DNA from: Oscillospiraceae bacterium
Lineage (GTDB): Bacteria > Bacillota > Clostridia > Saccharofermentanales > Saccharofermentanaceae
NCBI GenBank assembly: GCA_015069205.1
Contig: SVIZ01000005.1
Location: 11,377-75,376 of the forward strand
Length of the DNA stretch: 64,000 nucleotides
Direction of reading: 5' to 3'
Positions 36,128 through 45,570 of this stretch are shown here, one piece after another (position 1 is the stretch's first letter; every line of letters begins with the position of its first letter). The notes below the pieces were generated by a model, which was given only the letters and a program-made list of their open reading frames with translations, made no database searches and was not told the origin of the DNA. The position numbers and the translations under genes are program-made.

Positions 36128-37381
36128 ATGAAGGTTCTTGTAGTTGGCGGCGGCGGAAGAGAGCACGTTATTTGTTGGAAGCTTAAGCAGGATCCCAGAG
36201 TCACGGATCTTTACTGTGCACCCGGTAACGGCGGTATTGCTTCGATCGCTACATGTGTAGACATTAAAGCTACTGATATCGAAGGAATGGTTGAGTATGC
36301 GAAGAAAGAGCAGTTTGATCTCGTCTTCGTTGCACCTGACGATCCGCTCGCAATGGGCATGGTAGACAAGATGGAAGAAGCAGGTCTTCGAGCATTCGGC
36401 CCCAAGGCAAATGCAGCCATCATCGAAGGCTCAAAGGCTTTCTCCAAGCAGCTCATGAAGAAGTATTCGATCCCTACTGCAAAGTATGAGATTTTCACTG
36501 ATGAGCAGGCAGCTCTTGATTATCTTGAGACACAGCCGATGCCGATCGTTATCAAGTGCGACGGTCTTGCATTAGGTAAGGGCGTAATCATTGCACAGAA
36601 TCTTGACGAAGCAAAGCAGGCAGTTAAGGACATGATGGAAGACCAGAAGTTCGGTTCTGCAGGCTCCACTATCGTTATCGAAGAGTGCATGACAGGTCCG
36701 GAGCTTACAGTGCTCGCTTTCTCTGACGGCAACACATGTGTTCCGATGGTTTCTTCAAGAGACCACAAGAGAGCATATGACCACGATGAAGGCCTCAACA
36801 CAGGCGGCATGGGCGCAGTTACACCCGGTGCCGACATGACAGACGAGCTTAAGGCACGCATCCAGAACGAGATCATCACACCTACAGTCGAAGCACTCAA
36901 GAAAGAGGGAAGACCGTTCAAGGGTGTTATCTACTTCGGACTCATGCTTACACCTGAAGGACCGAAGGTAGTAGAGTACAACGCACGTTTCGGAGATCCT
37001 GAGGCACAGGCAGTTCTGCCTCTTCTCGAGAACAGTCTCCTCGACATAGTTGATGCTATCATCGACGGCAAGCTCGACCAGATCGACTTCAAGTGGAAGA
37101 ATAAGTGCTCCTGCGTTGTTGTTATGGCTTCAGGCGGATATCCTCAGAGCTACGCAAAGGGTTACGAGATCACAGGTATCGATACATGCGGCAAACTCGT
37201 ATTCCAGGCAGGTACCGCTCTTAAGGACGGCAAGCTCGTTACAAGCGGCGGACGCGTTCTCTGCGTATATGATGAGGCTGATACCCTTGATGAAGCTATC
37301 GACGGTGCATACGAAGGCGTTGCAAAGATCTCCTTCAAGGATATGCATTTCCGTCATGACATCGGAAGGACACTCGGTTAA
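36128..37381 (+). CDS. purD: Phosphoribosylamine-glycine ligase (GARS)
   Basis: 417-residue ATP-grasp enzyme of purine synthesis, joining glycine to phosphoribosylamine. Signatures: VLVVGGGGREHVICWKL, FGPKANAAIIEGSKAF, IVIKCDGLALGKGV, EGLNTGGMGAVTPG and VIYFGLMLTPEGPKVVEYNARFGDPE. GGAGGAATAGAAA precedes the ATG. It stands apart from other pur genes. The nadD-yqeK gene starts 3 nt after its stop. Confidence 0.97.
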   Translation: MKVLVVGGGGREHVICWKLKQDPRVTDLYCAPGNGGIASIATCVDIKATDIEGMVEYAKKEQFDLVFVAPDDPLAMGMVDKMEEAGLRAFGPKANAAIIEGSKAFSKQLMKKYSIPTAKYEIFTDEQAALDYLETQPMPIVIKCDGLALGKGVIIAQNLDEAKQAVKDMMEDQKFGSAGSTIVIEECMTGPELTVLAFSDGNTCVPMVSSRDHKRAYDHDEGLNTGGMGAVTPGADMTDELKARIQNEIITPTVEALKKEGRPFKGVIYFGLMLTPEGPKVVEYNARFGDPEAQAVLPLLENSLLDIVDAIIDGKLDQIDFKWKNKCSCVVVMASGGYPQSYAKGYEITGIDTCGKLVFQAGTALKDGKLVTSGGRVLCVYDEADTLDEAIDGAYEGVAKISFKDMHFRHDIGRTLG

Positions 37382-37384
37382 TAA

Positions 37385-38614
37385 ATGAAGATCGGAGTTT
37401 ACGGAGGATCCTTTGATCCCGTTCATAACGGTCACATAGCAATGATAAGATCCGCTTTAAAGAGCGGATTTATCGATTGTGTGATCGTTATCCCTTCAGT
37501 CCGTAATTCGTTTAAACTCTATACGAATAAGCTTCCGCCTCCGTACCGTTTTTACATGATGAAAGAGACGGTCGAAGGAATGGGCCTCAAGAACGTCTTT
37601 GTAAGTGATATCGAATACGGTATCGACGGCGTAAGCTACACGTCTGTCGTTCTTGCAAAACTGACTTCGGATGAATACATCATTCCGTTCCTTACTGACA
37701 ACGGTATCAAGCGTAAGAAGGCTGAAGAACACCACGAGTTTTTCTGGTTAATGGGCTCTGATACCCTCGGCACGTTTGAGAACTGGTATAAGCCGGGCGA
37801 GATCCTTAATTATGCATCACTCCTTGCTGCCGTAAGACCAGGAGACGATACTGATGTCGAGAAGACCAAGGCATCAATAAAGAAGAATCTCGGAGGCAAG
37901 GTTGAGATCTTCAGACTTGACGGTATCGAATGTTCTTCTTCGCAGATCACGTCAAGCGGTGACTTCTCACAGGTACCTGAACCGGCGTTGGAATTCATTA
38001 AGCGACACGCTCTTTATACTGAGAATACGAAGCTTGAAGGGGTTTCTGACGAAGCAAGAAAACAGTTCTTCGAAGCAGCAGTTTGGATGTACCGTTATCT
38101 TGGCGGCAAGAGACTTCTGCATACATTAAACGTCGGATATCTGTCAGCACATCTGGCCGGCCTTTATGGCTGTGACAAGGACAAGGCATTGATCGCCGGA
38201 GCTCTTCACGACTGCGCGAAGGAACTTCCTATCGAACAGCAGCTCGAAATGGCAAAGAGATATTCAGGCGATCTTTTTACAGAGAAGAAGATCATCCATT
38301 CCTCTGCAGGTGCCACTTTTGTTAAGGAAGATCTTGGTATCGAAGATAAGGATATCCTTGATGCGATCTGCTATCACACCACAGGCAGGGGTAACATGAC
38401 GGTGCTCGAAAAGATCGTTTATCTTGCGGACAAGATCGAACCTGCCAGAAACTACATGGATCTGGGCCCCATCAGAGAGACTGCAGAGCACGATCTGGAC
38501 GAGGCAGTTCGCATGACCGCTGATGCTGTAAGGAATAAGTTTAAGAGTCAGGGAAGGGAAATGCATCCTGTTACGATCCAAATGATGAAGGATCTGGGCA
38601 TGTTAAGTGAATAA
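37385..38614 (+). CDS. nadD: Fused nicotinate-nucleotide adenylyltransferase (NadD) and YqeK HD-domain phosphohydrolase
   Basis: 409 residues. Residues 1 to about 205 are NadD: nucleotidyl-transferase motif GGSFDPVHNGHIAM, LMGSDTLGTFENWYKP, and SSSQITS in place of the usual I-S-S-T-x-I-R. Residues about 225-405 are a YqeK-type HD domain: HTLNVGYLSAHLA, GALHDCAKELP (HD pair), and a final AVRMTADAVRNKF. YqeK proteins hydrolyse Ap4A symmetrically, and in many Firmicutes yqeK lies next to nadD and rsfS. Here the two are one protein, followed by rsfS. It probably links NAD synthesis to Ap4A turnover. Confidence 0.93.
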   Translation: MKIGVYGGSFDPVHNGHIAMIRSALKSGFIDCVIVIPSVRNSFKLYTNKLPPPYRFYMMKETVEGMGLKNVFVSDIEYGIDGVSYTSVVLAKLTSDEYIIPFLTDNGIKRKKAEEHHEFFWLMGSDTLGTFENWYKPGEILNYASLLAAVRPGDDTDVEKTKASIKKNLGGKVEIFRLDGIECSSSQITSSGDFSQVPEPALEFIKRHALYTENTKLEGVSDEARKQFFEAAVWMYRYLGGKRLLHTLNVGYLSAHLAGLYGCDKDKALIAGALHDCAKELPIEQQLEMAKRYSGDLFTEKKIIHSSAGATFVKEDLGIEDKDILDAICYHTTGRGNMTVLEKIVYLADKIEPARNYMDLGPIRETAEHDLDEAVRMTADAVRNKFKSQGREMHPVTIQMMKDLGMLSE

Positions 38615-38692
38615 CACCTTTTAGGTCCTCCGCGCTCAGCTTGTGCGGAAACTGCTCAAGATGTGTTATTCGTTTAACAATAAGTTAAAAAC

Positions 38693-38717
38693 AACACAAC
38701 AGTTATTGTGTTACAAT
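38693..38717 (+). promoter_or_regulatory. Promoter with dyad upstream of rsfS
   Basis: AACACAA (38693-38699) and TTGTGTT (38706-38712) form a dyad that abuts a -10-like TACAAT (38712-38717), 33 nt before rsfS. An operator overlapping the promoter is plausible; the -35 is unclear. Confidence 0.4.
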
Positions 38718-38749
38718 CAAAACATAAACAAAACTCAAGGAGATAAATA

Positions 38750-39094
38750 ATGGACAGCAAAGAATTAGCCGCTAAGATTACTGAAATACTTGATTCCAAG
38801 AAAGGTATCGACATTGAGACGATAGATCTGACCGGTAAGACCGTTCTTGCAGATTATTTCGTTCTCGCAAGCGGTAATTCCACAACTCAGATCAAGTCAC
38901 TTGCTGACGAAGTCGAGTTCGTTCTCAAGAAAGATTTTGATATCGTTCCTGACCACATCGAAGGCCGTTCAGGTGACAAGTGGATCCTGTTGGATTACAA
39001 GGACGTCGTAGTTCATGTAATGGGCAGGGAAGAGCGCGAGAACTACAATATCGAGAAGTTCTGGGAAACAAAGCGCAGAGAAGACGAAGCGTAA
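38750..39094 (+). CDS. rsfS: Ribosome silencing factor RsfS
   Basis: 114 residues, DUF143 family; binds ribosomal protein L14 and blocks subunit joining in slow growth. Motifs: DIETIDLTGKTVLADYFVLASGNSTTQIKSLADEVE and EGRSGDKWILLDYKDVVVHVM, with the terminal R-E-x-Y-N-I-E-K-F-W. It follows nadD-yqeK, the usual neighbourhood, but with its own apparent promoter. AAGGAG is 8 nt before ATG. Confidence 0.96.
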   Translation: MDSKELAAKITEILDSKKGIDIETIDLTGKTVLADYFVLASGNSTTQIKSLADEVEFVLKKDFDIVPDHIEGRSGDKWILLDYKDVVVHVMGREERENYNIEKFWETKRREDEA

Positions 39095-39124
39095 TTTAGA
39101 TAATTATTTAAAAGTAATGTCCGG

Positions 39125-39155
39125 AGCCGACAGGGTAAATGCCTTGTCGGCTTTG
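39125..39155 (+). terminator. Terminator after rsfS
   Basis: AGCCGACA pairs with TGTCGGCT around GGGTAAATGCCT, followed by TTGTCATAT. Only a short T tract. Confidence 0.6.
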
Positions 39156-39162
39156 TCATATA

Positions 39163-39182
39163 TTGTCGGTAAAAACCGACAA
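39163..39182 (+). promoter_or_regulatory. Palindrome TTGTCGG-N6-CCGACAA upstream of comEA
   Basis: A perfect 7-bp inverted repeat with spacer TAAAAA, 22 nt before the comEA ATG. The half-site TTGTCGG is the same as in the 10-bp repeats upstream of the tad operon. It may be an operator or an attenuating hairpin at the 5' end. Confidence 0.45.
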
Positions 39183-39204
39183 AGAGCGGTGATATGCTTT
39201 CTCT

Positions 39205-39927
39205 ATGTTGAAGAAGAGCACGGCAAAGAAGTTCAAAAGTATTATCTATCCTGTGGCATTCATCCTGATTGTTATCCTGAGTGCCGTCTATAAGTATGTT
39301 TTCAAAGGAAGCGGCGATATTACTCTTCAGGGCTTTAGGAGCGGAAAAACTGCTTCAGTTACTGAGACAACTGCACCGGATGATCTTTATCAGGAAACAG
39401 GAATTCAGGCCACAGTACAGGATACGGCACCTGCAACTTTTGAGACGGTCCGGCTCATCAGTGTTTATATTTGCGGAGAAGTAAGAAATCCGGGCATCTA
39501 TGAAGCACCTCAGGGTGCGATGCTTAATGACATTATCGAAGATGCAGGCGGACTTACGGAGAAGGCTTCAGTAAACAATATCAACCTCGTTTATCAGATT
39601 ACGGGAAACATGTCCATCTATATTCCGTCAGAAGATGAGATTAAAAACGGATTTACGGGAGGGGACATCATCAGGCAGGACGGTGTCTATGTATGGGGCA
39701 ATTCTTCAGGTGGCAGTTCTGATCCTGGAGGAAGCACACTTATGGTCAATATCAACACGGCGGCTTTAGATGAGCTCAAGAGCCTTCCCGGGATAGGGGA
39801 GGTGACGGCCCAGGCCATTATCGATTACAGAAATACAACACCGTTCTCGGCTATTGAGGACATAAAGAACGTTACAGGAATAGGTGATTCAAAGTTCAAC
39901 AGGATCAAAGACTATATCTGTGTATGA
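39205..39927 (+). CDS. comEA: ComEA-like DNA-binding competence protein
   Basis: 240 residues. One N-terminal membrane segment (about 12-30, IIYPVAFILIVILSAVYKYV) is followed by a Thr-rich linker, an SLBB domain (about 88-150, ISVYICGEVRNPGIYEAP) and a C-terminal double helix-hairpin-helix (about 178-240; LDELKSLPGIGEVTAQAI and IEDIKNVTGIGDSKFNRI). This is the receptor that binds incoming double-stranded DNA outside the membrane in Gram-positive transformation. comEC is not adjacent in this window. The stop abuts that of the convergent birA gene. Confidence 0.92.
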   Translation: MLKKSTAKKFKSIIYPVAFILIVILSAVYKYVFKGSGDITLQGFRSGKTASVTETTAPDDLYQETGIQATVQDTAPATFETVRLISVYICGEVRNPGIYEAPQGAMLNDIIEDAGGLTEKASVNNINLVYQITGNMSIYIPSEDEIKNGFTGGDIIRQDGVYVWGNSSGGSSDPGGSTLMVNINTAALDELKSLPGIGEVTAQAIIDYRNTTPFSAIEDIKNVTGIGDSKFNRIKDYICV

Positions 39928-40947
39928 TCAGGTGTAACCGTAAAGGCCTCTTACACTGACTTCTCCGCTTCTGAGGTTCTCTGTTGATCCGTCATCAAAT
40001 TCGACCTTAAGTGAGAAGTCGTCATTGATGGCGATGGCTTTGCCTGTCCGGCCCTGACCGTTCTCGGTCATCTGGGGGAAGGCAGTGATCTTACTTCCGG
40101 TAGTGATGTTGAGCTCGCGGTATCTTTCAATGTAATATGGATCTTCGGGCCAGTTGGCTGCAAGCTTGTCCATTGATCTTATTATCTCTGCGGCAAGTTC
40201 TGCGCGGACGAATTTCTTTCCGCCGTTCTCCATTGATATGGAAGTTGCTATCTCAGATATCTCAGGCGGGAAGTTATCTTCGTTAACGTTAACGCCGATG
40301 CCGATTATGCATGTGTCGATGAATCCGCTCTCACCCTCGACCGTAACCTCCGTCAGAATGCCGCAGATCTTCTTCCTGTTCATCAGAAGATCGTTTACCC
40401 ATTTGATCTGTGAATCGAGTCCGTAGGCACTTGAAATCGCATCAGAGACGGCAACGGCAGTCCAGCTGGTAAGGTCTGATATCTTATCGAACCCTGAATC
40501 AGGTTTGAAAAGGTAGGAGAGATATATTCCTGCACCCGAAGGGGAGGCAAAGCTCCTGCCGCGTCTTCCTTTGCCGCCTGTCTGCTGGTCGGCAATGACT
40601 ACTGTGCCTGATACGGCTCCTTTTGAGGCCAAGTCTTTAAGGACGTTATTTGTAGAATCCACGGAATCGAAAACCAGAAGGTCGCCCGATCTGTTATCAG
40701 GAAGATATACGGAGACTGATCCTTTGGACAGGATATCCGGACTGCTTATGAGAAGGTAGCCCTTTTTCGTGGATGAATCAATCCCGTAGCCTTCTTCTCT
40801 TAATGTTTTGACGGCAGTATTAACCGCAGCTCGGGACACTCCGAGTTTGTGGCTTATTGTCTCACCGGAGATATAGCTTTTTTCTCTCGAAATAAGCTTT
40901 AAGACATCGTCTTTGAGCATTAGGGAACCCATCCTTTTACTTAACAA
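39928..40947 (-). CDS. birA: Bifunctional biotin operon repressor / biotin protein ligase
   Basis: 339 residues. An N-terminal winged helix (about 12-70; YISGETISHKLGVSRAAVNTAV) is followed by the ligase domain: STNNVLKDLA, the biotinoyl-AMP loop GGKGRRGRSFASPSGAGIY, IKWVNDLLMNRKKICGIL, IGIGVNVNEDNFP and a C-terminal SH3-like part. It attaches biotin to carboxylases and, through the HTH, may repress biotin genes. The start at 40947 is the first ATG of the frame; a start at about residue 11 (MLKDDVL) is possible. Confidence 0.94.
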   Translation of the reverse strand: MLSKRMGSLMLKDDVLKLISREKSYISGETISHKLGVSRAAVNTAVKTLREEGYGIDSSTKKGYLLISSPDILSKGSVSVYLPDNRSGDLLVFDSVDSTNNVLKDLASKGAVSGTVVIADQQTGGKGRRGRSFASPSGAGIYLSYLFKPDSGFDKISDLTSWTAVAVSDAISSAYGLDSQIKWVNDLLMNRKKICGILTEVTVEGESGFIDTCIIGIGVNVNEDNFPPEISEIATSISMENGGKKFVRAELAAEIIRSMDKLAANWPEDPYYIERYRELNITTGSKITAFPQMTENGQGRTGKAIAINDDFSLKVEFDDGSTENLRSGEVSVRGLYGYT

Positions 40948-41057
40948 AATATAACAGGCTATATACTGCTTATTAAAAAAATAATAACACTTTGCGGGCT
41001 ATGTGCGGTAAAATAATCTTGGTAAAGTGCATTTTACAATTAATTGTTAGGGTAAGC

Positions 41058-42815
41058 ATGGGTATATATTCAATTGTTCTGGCAGTAGTAATGCTGCTTA
41101 GTATGATGTCAACTATGGCGCTCGTTCTCTTCTCGAGACGAGGTGCTAATACGCTTGAAATACTTATATCCGTTTGTATCATGATGAGTAATGCAGGATA
41201 TTTTATCCTGTCCTGCTCAAGGAACCTTCAGGAAGCGATTCTTGCTAATGCCCTTTGCTATGTAGGCGGTGTTTTCCTTCCGCTCCTTATCGTCTATATC
41301 CTGATCGACTATTCAGATTCAAAAGTCCCTACCTGGTTCTCGGTAGTAATTCTCTTACTCAATATCGTAGTCTTCATTTCCACACTGCTTACGGACAGGA
41401 TCCCATTATTCTATTCAACTGTTATGTTCGTGCCCGGCGATCCTTCAATGCTCATTAAGGAACCCGGATCCATCTATTACATCAGATACATTATACTGGC
41501 AGTAGAGGTAGGTCTTGCGGCTTTCTTTACCATCCTTACATATCTCGGCAAGAGAACCGCCTCTTTCAGACTTATGATGACATATGCCGGATCATTATTC
41601 GGTGTTGTAATCATATATCTTGCAAGACGCATCTTTGACATTAAGTATGATCTTATCCCGTTCTTCTATCTTGTCTGCACACTGATGCTCGACTACGTTG
41701 TCGCAAGATCAACGATCTACAACGTTAACCTCAGCGTCCAGGAGAAGATAGATGAGCTCAGCACATTCGGCTATCTTGCTTTCGACAAGCAGTTCAGATT
41801 TGTAGGAAGCAACGCTGTATCAGAGAAGTTTTTCCCTGAGATCAAGAACGCCAGGATTGACTCAAAAATCATTGCAAAGGACTATGCGTTAAAGGATCTT
41901 CTCAAGTGGGTTGCTACCAACGCCAAGGAATCCGCAGAAAAGAAGCAGGTCCAGGGCAAGTTCACCAGAGCTATTACTATCAACGACAAGAGCCCTACGG
42001 AAAGAAGATTCCTTGAGTGTGAGATGAGCTTCATTCATTTCGGACTCGAAAACCACGTTTCAGGATATCTTGTTGAGCTTACCGATGTTACTGAACAGCA
42101 CAACATGATCGAGACCATGAGCTGGAAGGGCGAGTCACTTAAGCGTGAGGCCGAGAAGCAGGCTAAGAGAGCTAAGTCGATGCAGATGTCTACCATCCTC
42201 GGAATGGCGGCCATGATCGAATCCAGAGACAACTCAACAGGCGGTCACATCAACAGAACATCCGAGTGCGTTGCTCTCTTTGTAAACCATCTCCGTACTC
42301 TCGACGACTACAATATGAGTGAGAGTTACTGGGATGCAGTAATCAACGCCGCTCCTTTGCATGACCTTGGTAAGATAACTGTAGACGATGCCATCCTGAG
42401 AAAGCCTTCCGGACTTACGGAGGATGAGTACGAGCAGATGAAAAAGCATGCTGAAAACGGTGCTAAGATCATGAATAAGGTGCTTGAAGACGTTGATGAC
42501 AAGGAGTTCGTCAGCGTCGCTACCAATGTTGCCCACTATCACCACGAGAAGTATAACGGCACAGGATACCCTGACAGATTAAGAGGTGAGAACATCCCGT
42601 TTGAAGCAAGAATAATGGCTCTGGCAGATGTTTTCGATGCCCTTGCAAGCCGCCGTTATTACAAGGAACCTATGTCTTATGATGAAGCTTTCGAGATCAT
42701 CAGACAGGAACTTGGTCATCACTTTGACCCGCATCTCGGACGCATATTTATATCTCTCAAGCAGGAGATCATAACTCTTTACGAGTCATTCGAAAATACT
42801 GACTACGCAAGATAA
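41058..42815 (+). CDS. Membrane-anchored HD-GYP domain protein
   Basis: 585 residues from ATG 41058 (TTAGGGTAAGC upstream). The N-terminal about 215 residues have seven hydrophobic segments resembling the 7TM sensor of histidine-kinase type proteins. Residues about 230-365 contain a PAS-like part (FGYLAFDKQFRFVGSN). After a short coiled coil comes an HD-GYP domain: GGHINRTSE, LHDLGKITVDDAIL, HHEKYNGTGYPDRLRG, ARIMALADVFDAL. The HD pair and GYP motif are intact, so cyclic-di-GMP phosphodiesterase activity is plausible. Signal unknown. Divergent from birA. Confidence 0.88.
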   Translation: MGIYSIVLAVVMLLSMMSTMALVLFSRRGANTLEILISVCIMMSNAGYFILSCSRNLQEAILANALCYVGGVFLPLLIVYILIDYSDSKVPTWFSVVILLLNIVVFISTLLTDRIPLFYSTVMFVPGDPSMLIKEPGSIYYIRYIILAVEVGLAAFFTILTYLGKRTASFRLMMTYAGSLFGVVIIYLARRIFDIKYDLIPFFYLVCTLMLDYVVARSTIYNVNLSVQEKIDELSTFGYLAFDKQFRFVGSNAVSEKFFPEIKNARIDSKIIAKDYALKDLLKWVATNAKESAEKKQVQGKFTRAITINDKSPTERRFLECEMSFIHFGLENHVSGYLVELTDVTEQHNMIETMSWKGESLKREAEKQAKRAKSMQMSTILGMAAMIESRDNSTGGHINRTSECVALFVNHLRTLDDYNMSESYWDAVINAAPLHDLGKITVDDAILRKPSGLTEDEYEQMKKHAENGAKIMNKVLEDVDDKEFVSVATNVAHYHHEKYNGTGYPDRLRGENIPFEARIMALADVFDALASRRYYKEPMSYDEAFEIIRQELGHHFDPHLGRIFISLKQEIITLYESFENTDYAR

Positions 42816-42816
42816 A

Positions 42817-44169
42817 TCAGACTTCTTCGTCGATAATGTTTTTAACCCACTTATACTTCCGGTAGTGAATTATAACTGCCGGAATTTTAATTATCTCATC
42901 AAGATTTAAGATGAAATATACAACCATCGGCGGCCAATCGAGTTTGTATGCAAGGAATCCGAATGGAACGATAAATGCCCACATCGTCAGTGTATCGCAG
43001 ATAAAACCAAACTTGGTATCTCCGCCTGCTGAGAAGATTCCGCCAATGAGGATCGAATTAATGGACCTTCCGAGAATATAGTAGCTGCACATCAGGAGCA
43101 TTATCAAAAGGTAATGCTCGGCTTTTTCCGATAAGTTCACGAACTTGATGACCAGAGGAGAAGATGCTGCAGCGACAATGCCGAGGATGATTCCCGATAT
43201 GACGCCGATCTTGAAAAGCTTATCTCCATATAGCTTGGCTTTATCAAGCCTGTTTGCACCAAGTTCATTGCCGATAACGATGACGCTTCCGCTTGCGATA
43301 GCATAGCAAAGACACGATACAAGATCTTTTATGATCGTAGCTATGCTGTTTGCCATGGCAACATCTTCTTCGAGACGACCTAAGATTACCGTGATCATTG
43401 CAAAGCCGAAGCCCCAGAGAAGCTGGTTCAAAGTGTAGGGAAGGGTGTACTTTGAAAACCTCTTCCTGAGATCAAGATCCACACGGAAAATGTTTTTGAA
43501 TCTCAATCTGAATTTGGTCAGTTTGAGATTGAATATCAGGCAGATGATAAAGCCGGTGCCGTTGGATATCGATGTTGCGAGAGCCGCACCGGATATACCC
43601 ATCTCAGGCGCACCGAAAAGGCCGAAGATGAATACTGCATTTAAGAATATGTTGAGAAATACGATAACGATACTTGCGATCGTACACTGCTTTACGAATC
43701 CGACATTCTTCAGGAGTGTCTCATAGATCATGGCAAGAGTCATGAACACATATGAAAAGGAAGCGCATCTCAGATAAGGAATGGCACCTGTAATAAACAC
43801 CTCTTTATCAGTGAATATCCTGATAACATATTCGGGAACTATCATCGTGGTTGAGAAGAAGACGATCATGATCGGCAGTGAAAGCGCGAACATATATCCG
43901 AAGATCTTCTCGATCGATTCAGTATCGCCTTTGCCCCAATACTGCGCAGCAAGGATAGATCCTCCTGCTGTTATCGAATAAATGAAAAGAGATAACACAA
44001 AAGGAACCTGTGCAGAAAGCGATACAGACGTCATGGCTTCCGGTGAAAGGTAGAGTAGCATAACGGCATCTGATATCGGTACGAGTGCAAAAACAAGGTT
44101 TTGCAGAGTCATCGGCAATATCAGAGATATCAGCTTTTTCCTAAATGATGTGTCTTTTACCTGTTCCAT
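42817..44169 (-). CDS. MATE-family multidrug/sodium antiporter
   Basis: 450 residues with about 12 membrane helices, a duplicated six-helix MATE fold. Typical segments: ISDAVMLLYLSPEAMTSVSL, the paired GSILAAQYWGKGD and VIGNELGANRLDKAKLYG (the two conserved G-x-N/Q-x-G loops). Substrate cannot be predicted. Converges on the HD-GYP gene, ending 1 nt after it. Confidence 0.92.
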   Translation of the reverse strand: MEQVKDTSFRKKLISLILPMTLQNLVFALVPISDAVMLLYLSPEAMTSVSLSAQVPFVLSLFIYSITAGGSILAAQYWGKGDTESIEKIFGYMFALSLPIMIVFFSTTMIVPEYVIRIFTDKEVFITGAIPYLRCASFSYVFMTLAMIYETLLKNVGFVKQCTIASIVIVFLNIFLNAVFIFGLFGAPEMGISGAALATSISNGTGFIICLIFNLKLTKFRLRFKNIFRVDLDLRKRFSKYTLPYTLNQLLWGFGFAMITVILGRLEEDVAMANSIATIIKDLVSCLCYAIASGSVIVIGNELGANRLDKAKLYGDKLFKIGVISGIILGIVAAASSPLVIKFVNLSEKAEHYLLIMLLMCSYYILGRSINSILIGGIFSAGGDTKFGFICDTLTMWAFIVPFGFLAYKLDWPPMVVYFILNLDEIIKIPAVIIHYRKYKWVKNIIDEEV

Positions 44170-44352
44170 GTTGCGAATTATATATTAAGTCCCAATTAAA
44201 TTAACGGCAGGAGGGCATTTTAACCCGAAAGATTAAGAAAATCAAATGGATACCACATACAGATACGCTTGATAATAAAGTCGAAATAAGTGAAAATTGG
44301 GCTTGTGTAAATATCTATAAAATATAGTTGCTGGATTTAGGGGGATAATTTT

Positions 44353-45555
44353 ATGCAGCAGGTAACTAATCAGCAGAAACTTAAACCTTGGATGGGATTC
44401 GTCCTTTTCGCAGTTGTTATGGTATTGTTCTTATCCGCAGGTGCGCGGATGCAGACAGCCTGGAGGATCTACGGACTGATCGCAACGGAAGCAATGTTCC
44501 TGGTTATAGCGATATTGTACGCAGTAATCTTCAGGATACCTTTAAAGGAGATGTTTCCGGTAAAGAAGTTCAAAGCAAGAGATTTCTTCGGTTCTCTTTT
44601 CCTTGCCGGAGGCGGTGTCCTGATAGGATTTGTAAGCATTGCCATTGTAGGCATACTGATCCCCTCATCTCTTGAAGCAGGAGATGTGCAGGCAATAAGC
44701 GAATTTAACAGCGGCAGCTCAGGATATCTTCTTACGATCTTTGCAATGGCGGTAACACCTGCTATCTGTGAGGAAGCCATACAAAGAGGAGCAATAATTG
44801 CAAACTTCAGAACGATCAAAAAGGACTGGATAATCGTACTCATCATGGGACTGTTCTTCGGTATCTTCCATATGTCAGTATTAAGATTTATTAACACTGC
44901 AATAATGGGTGCATGCCTGTCATACATTGTCGTTAAGAAGAACAACATGGTGTTATCCTCACTCATGCATTTTCTCATTAACTTCGTGGCCACATCTTTA
45001 TCTTACGTTGCCAGTGTAAACAGCGGTAATTCAGCTGCAGCAGCGTTAACGGCCGATACCATGAAGGTTGCACTTGGAACTTATCTCCTCATGGGTTTTG
45101 CGGCACCGTTCTTTATTGTTATAGGACTTATGCTTCTTAATCCGGAATCACATAAGAAGATCAGGTTCCTTTTTGCTGCCATAGCATCTGTGATCATGCT
45201 TATAGGTGGATTTGCCGTTACTATATCAAACAGACTTGGTCAGAATTATCTTGTTAATTGCAACATGAGCTACATTGTTGATGTAGAGAATACAGAAGCA
45301 GAGCCTATAGAGTTCGGCACTGCAGAAGAAGGTGTATATACTGTTGCCGTTGTCATCGCAAATGCCGAAGGTGATTACAGCGTAAGGATCGAGAAAACAA
45401 GCGGAGAAGTGATCTTAAACGATAAGGTCTCATCGGGCGTTATCAAAATGTACAGTAACCAGGTAGAATTAGAACATGCTGATTACCGGCTTATAATCGT
45501 AAACGGAGCCGGTTCAAGAGGAGATAAGCCGACAATATCTGTTCAGATAAGTTAA
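44353..45555 (+). CDS. CPBP-family intramembrane metalloprotease with extra C-terminal domain
   Basis: 400 residues. Membrane helices carry the CPBP (CAAX/bacteriocin-processing) motifs: CEEAIQRGAI (EExxxR), FFGIFHMS (FxxxH) and SSLMHFLINF (the H/N motif). The catalytic residues are intact. After about residue 290 an extra about 110-residue soluble beta-rich part follows (EFGTAEEGVYTVAVVIANAEGDYSVRIE), probably extracytoplasmic. RBS GGGGG at 44341. Function (self-immunity, processing or signalling) unknown. Confidence 0.85.
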   Translation: MQQVTNQQKLKPWMGFVLFAVVMVLFLSAGARMQTAWRIYGLIATEAMFLVIAILYAVIFRIPLKEMFPVKKFKARDFFGSLFLAGGGVLIGFVSIAIVGILIPSSLEAGDVQAISEFNSGSSGYLLTIFAMAVTPAICEEAIQRGAIIANFRTIKKDWIIVLIMGLFFGIFHMSVLRFINTAIMGACLSYIVVKKNNMVLSSLMHFLINFVATSLSYVASVNSGNSAAAALTADTMKVALGTYLLMGFAAPFFIVIGLMLLNPESHKKIRFLFAAIASVIMLIGGFAVTISNRLGQNYLVNCNMSYIVDVENTEAEPIEFGTAEEGVYTVAVVIANAEGDYSVRIEKTSGEVILNDKVSSGVIKMYSNQVELEHADYRLIIVNGAGSRGDKPTISVQIS

Positions 45556-45570
45556 ATGGGGTGACGGAAT

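Noticed and set aside
40948..41057. BirA operator between birA and the HD-GYP gene
   Set aside because: Short AT-rich inverted repeats are present, but there is no good match to a biotin operator and no biotin biosynthesis gene follows.
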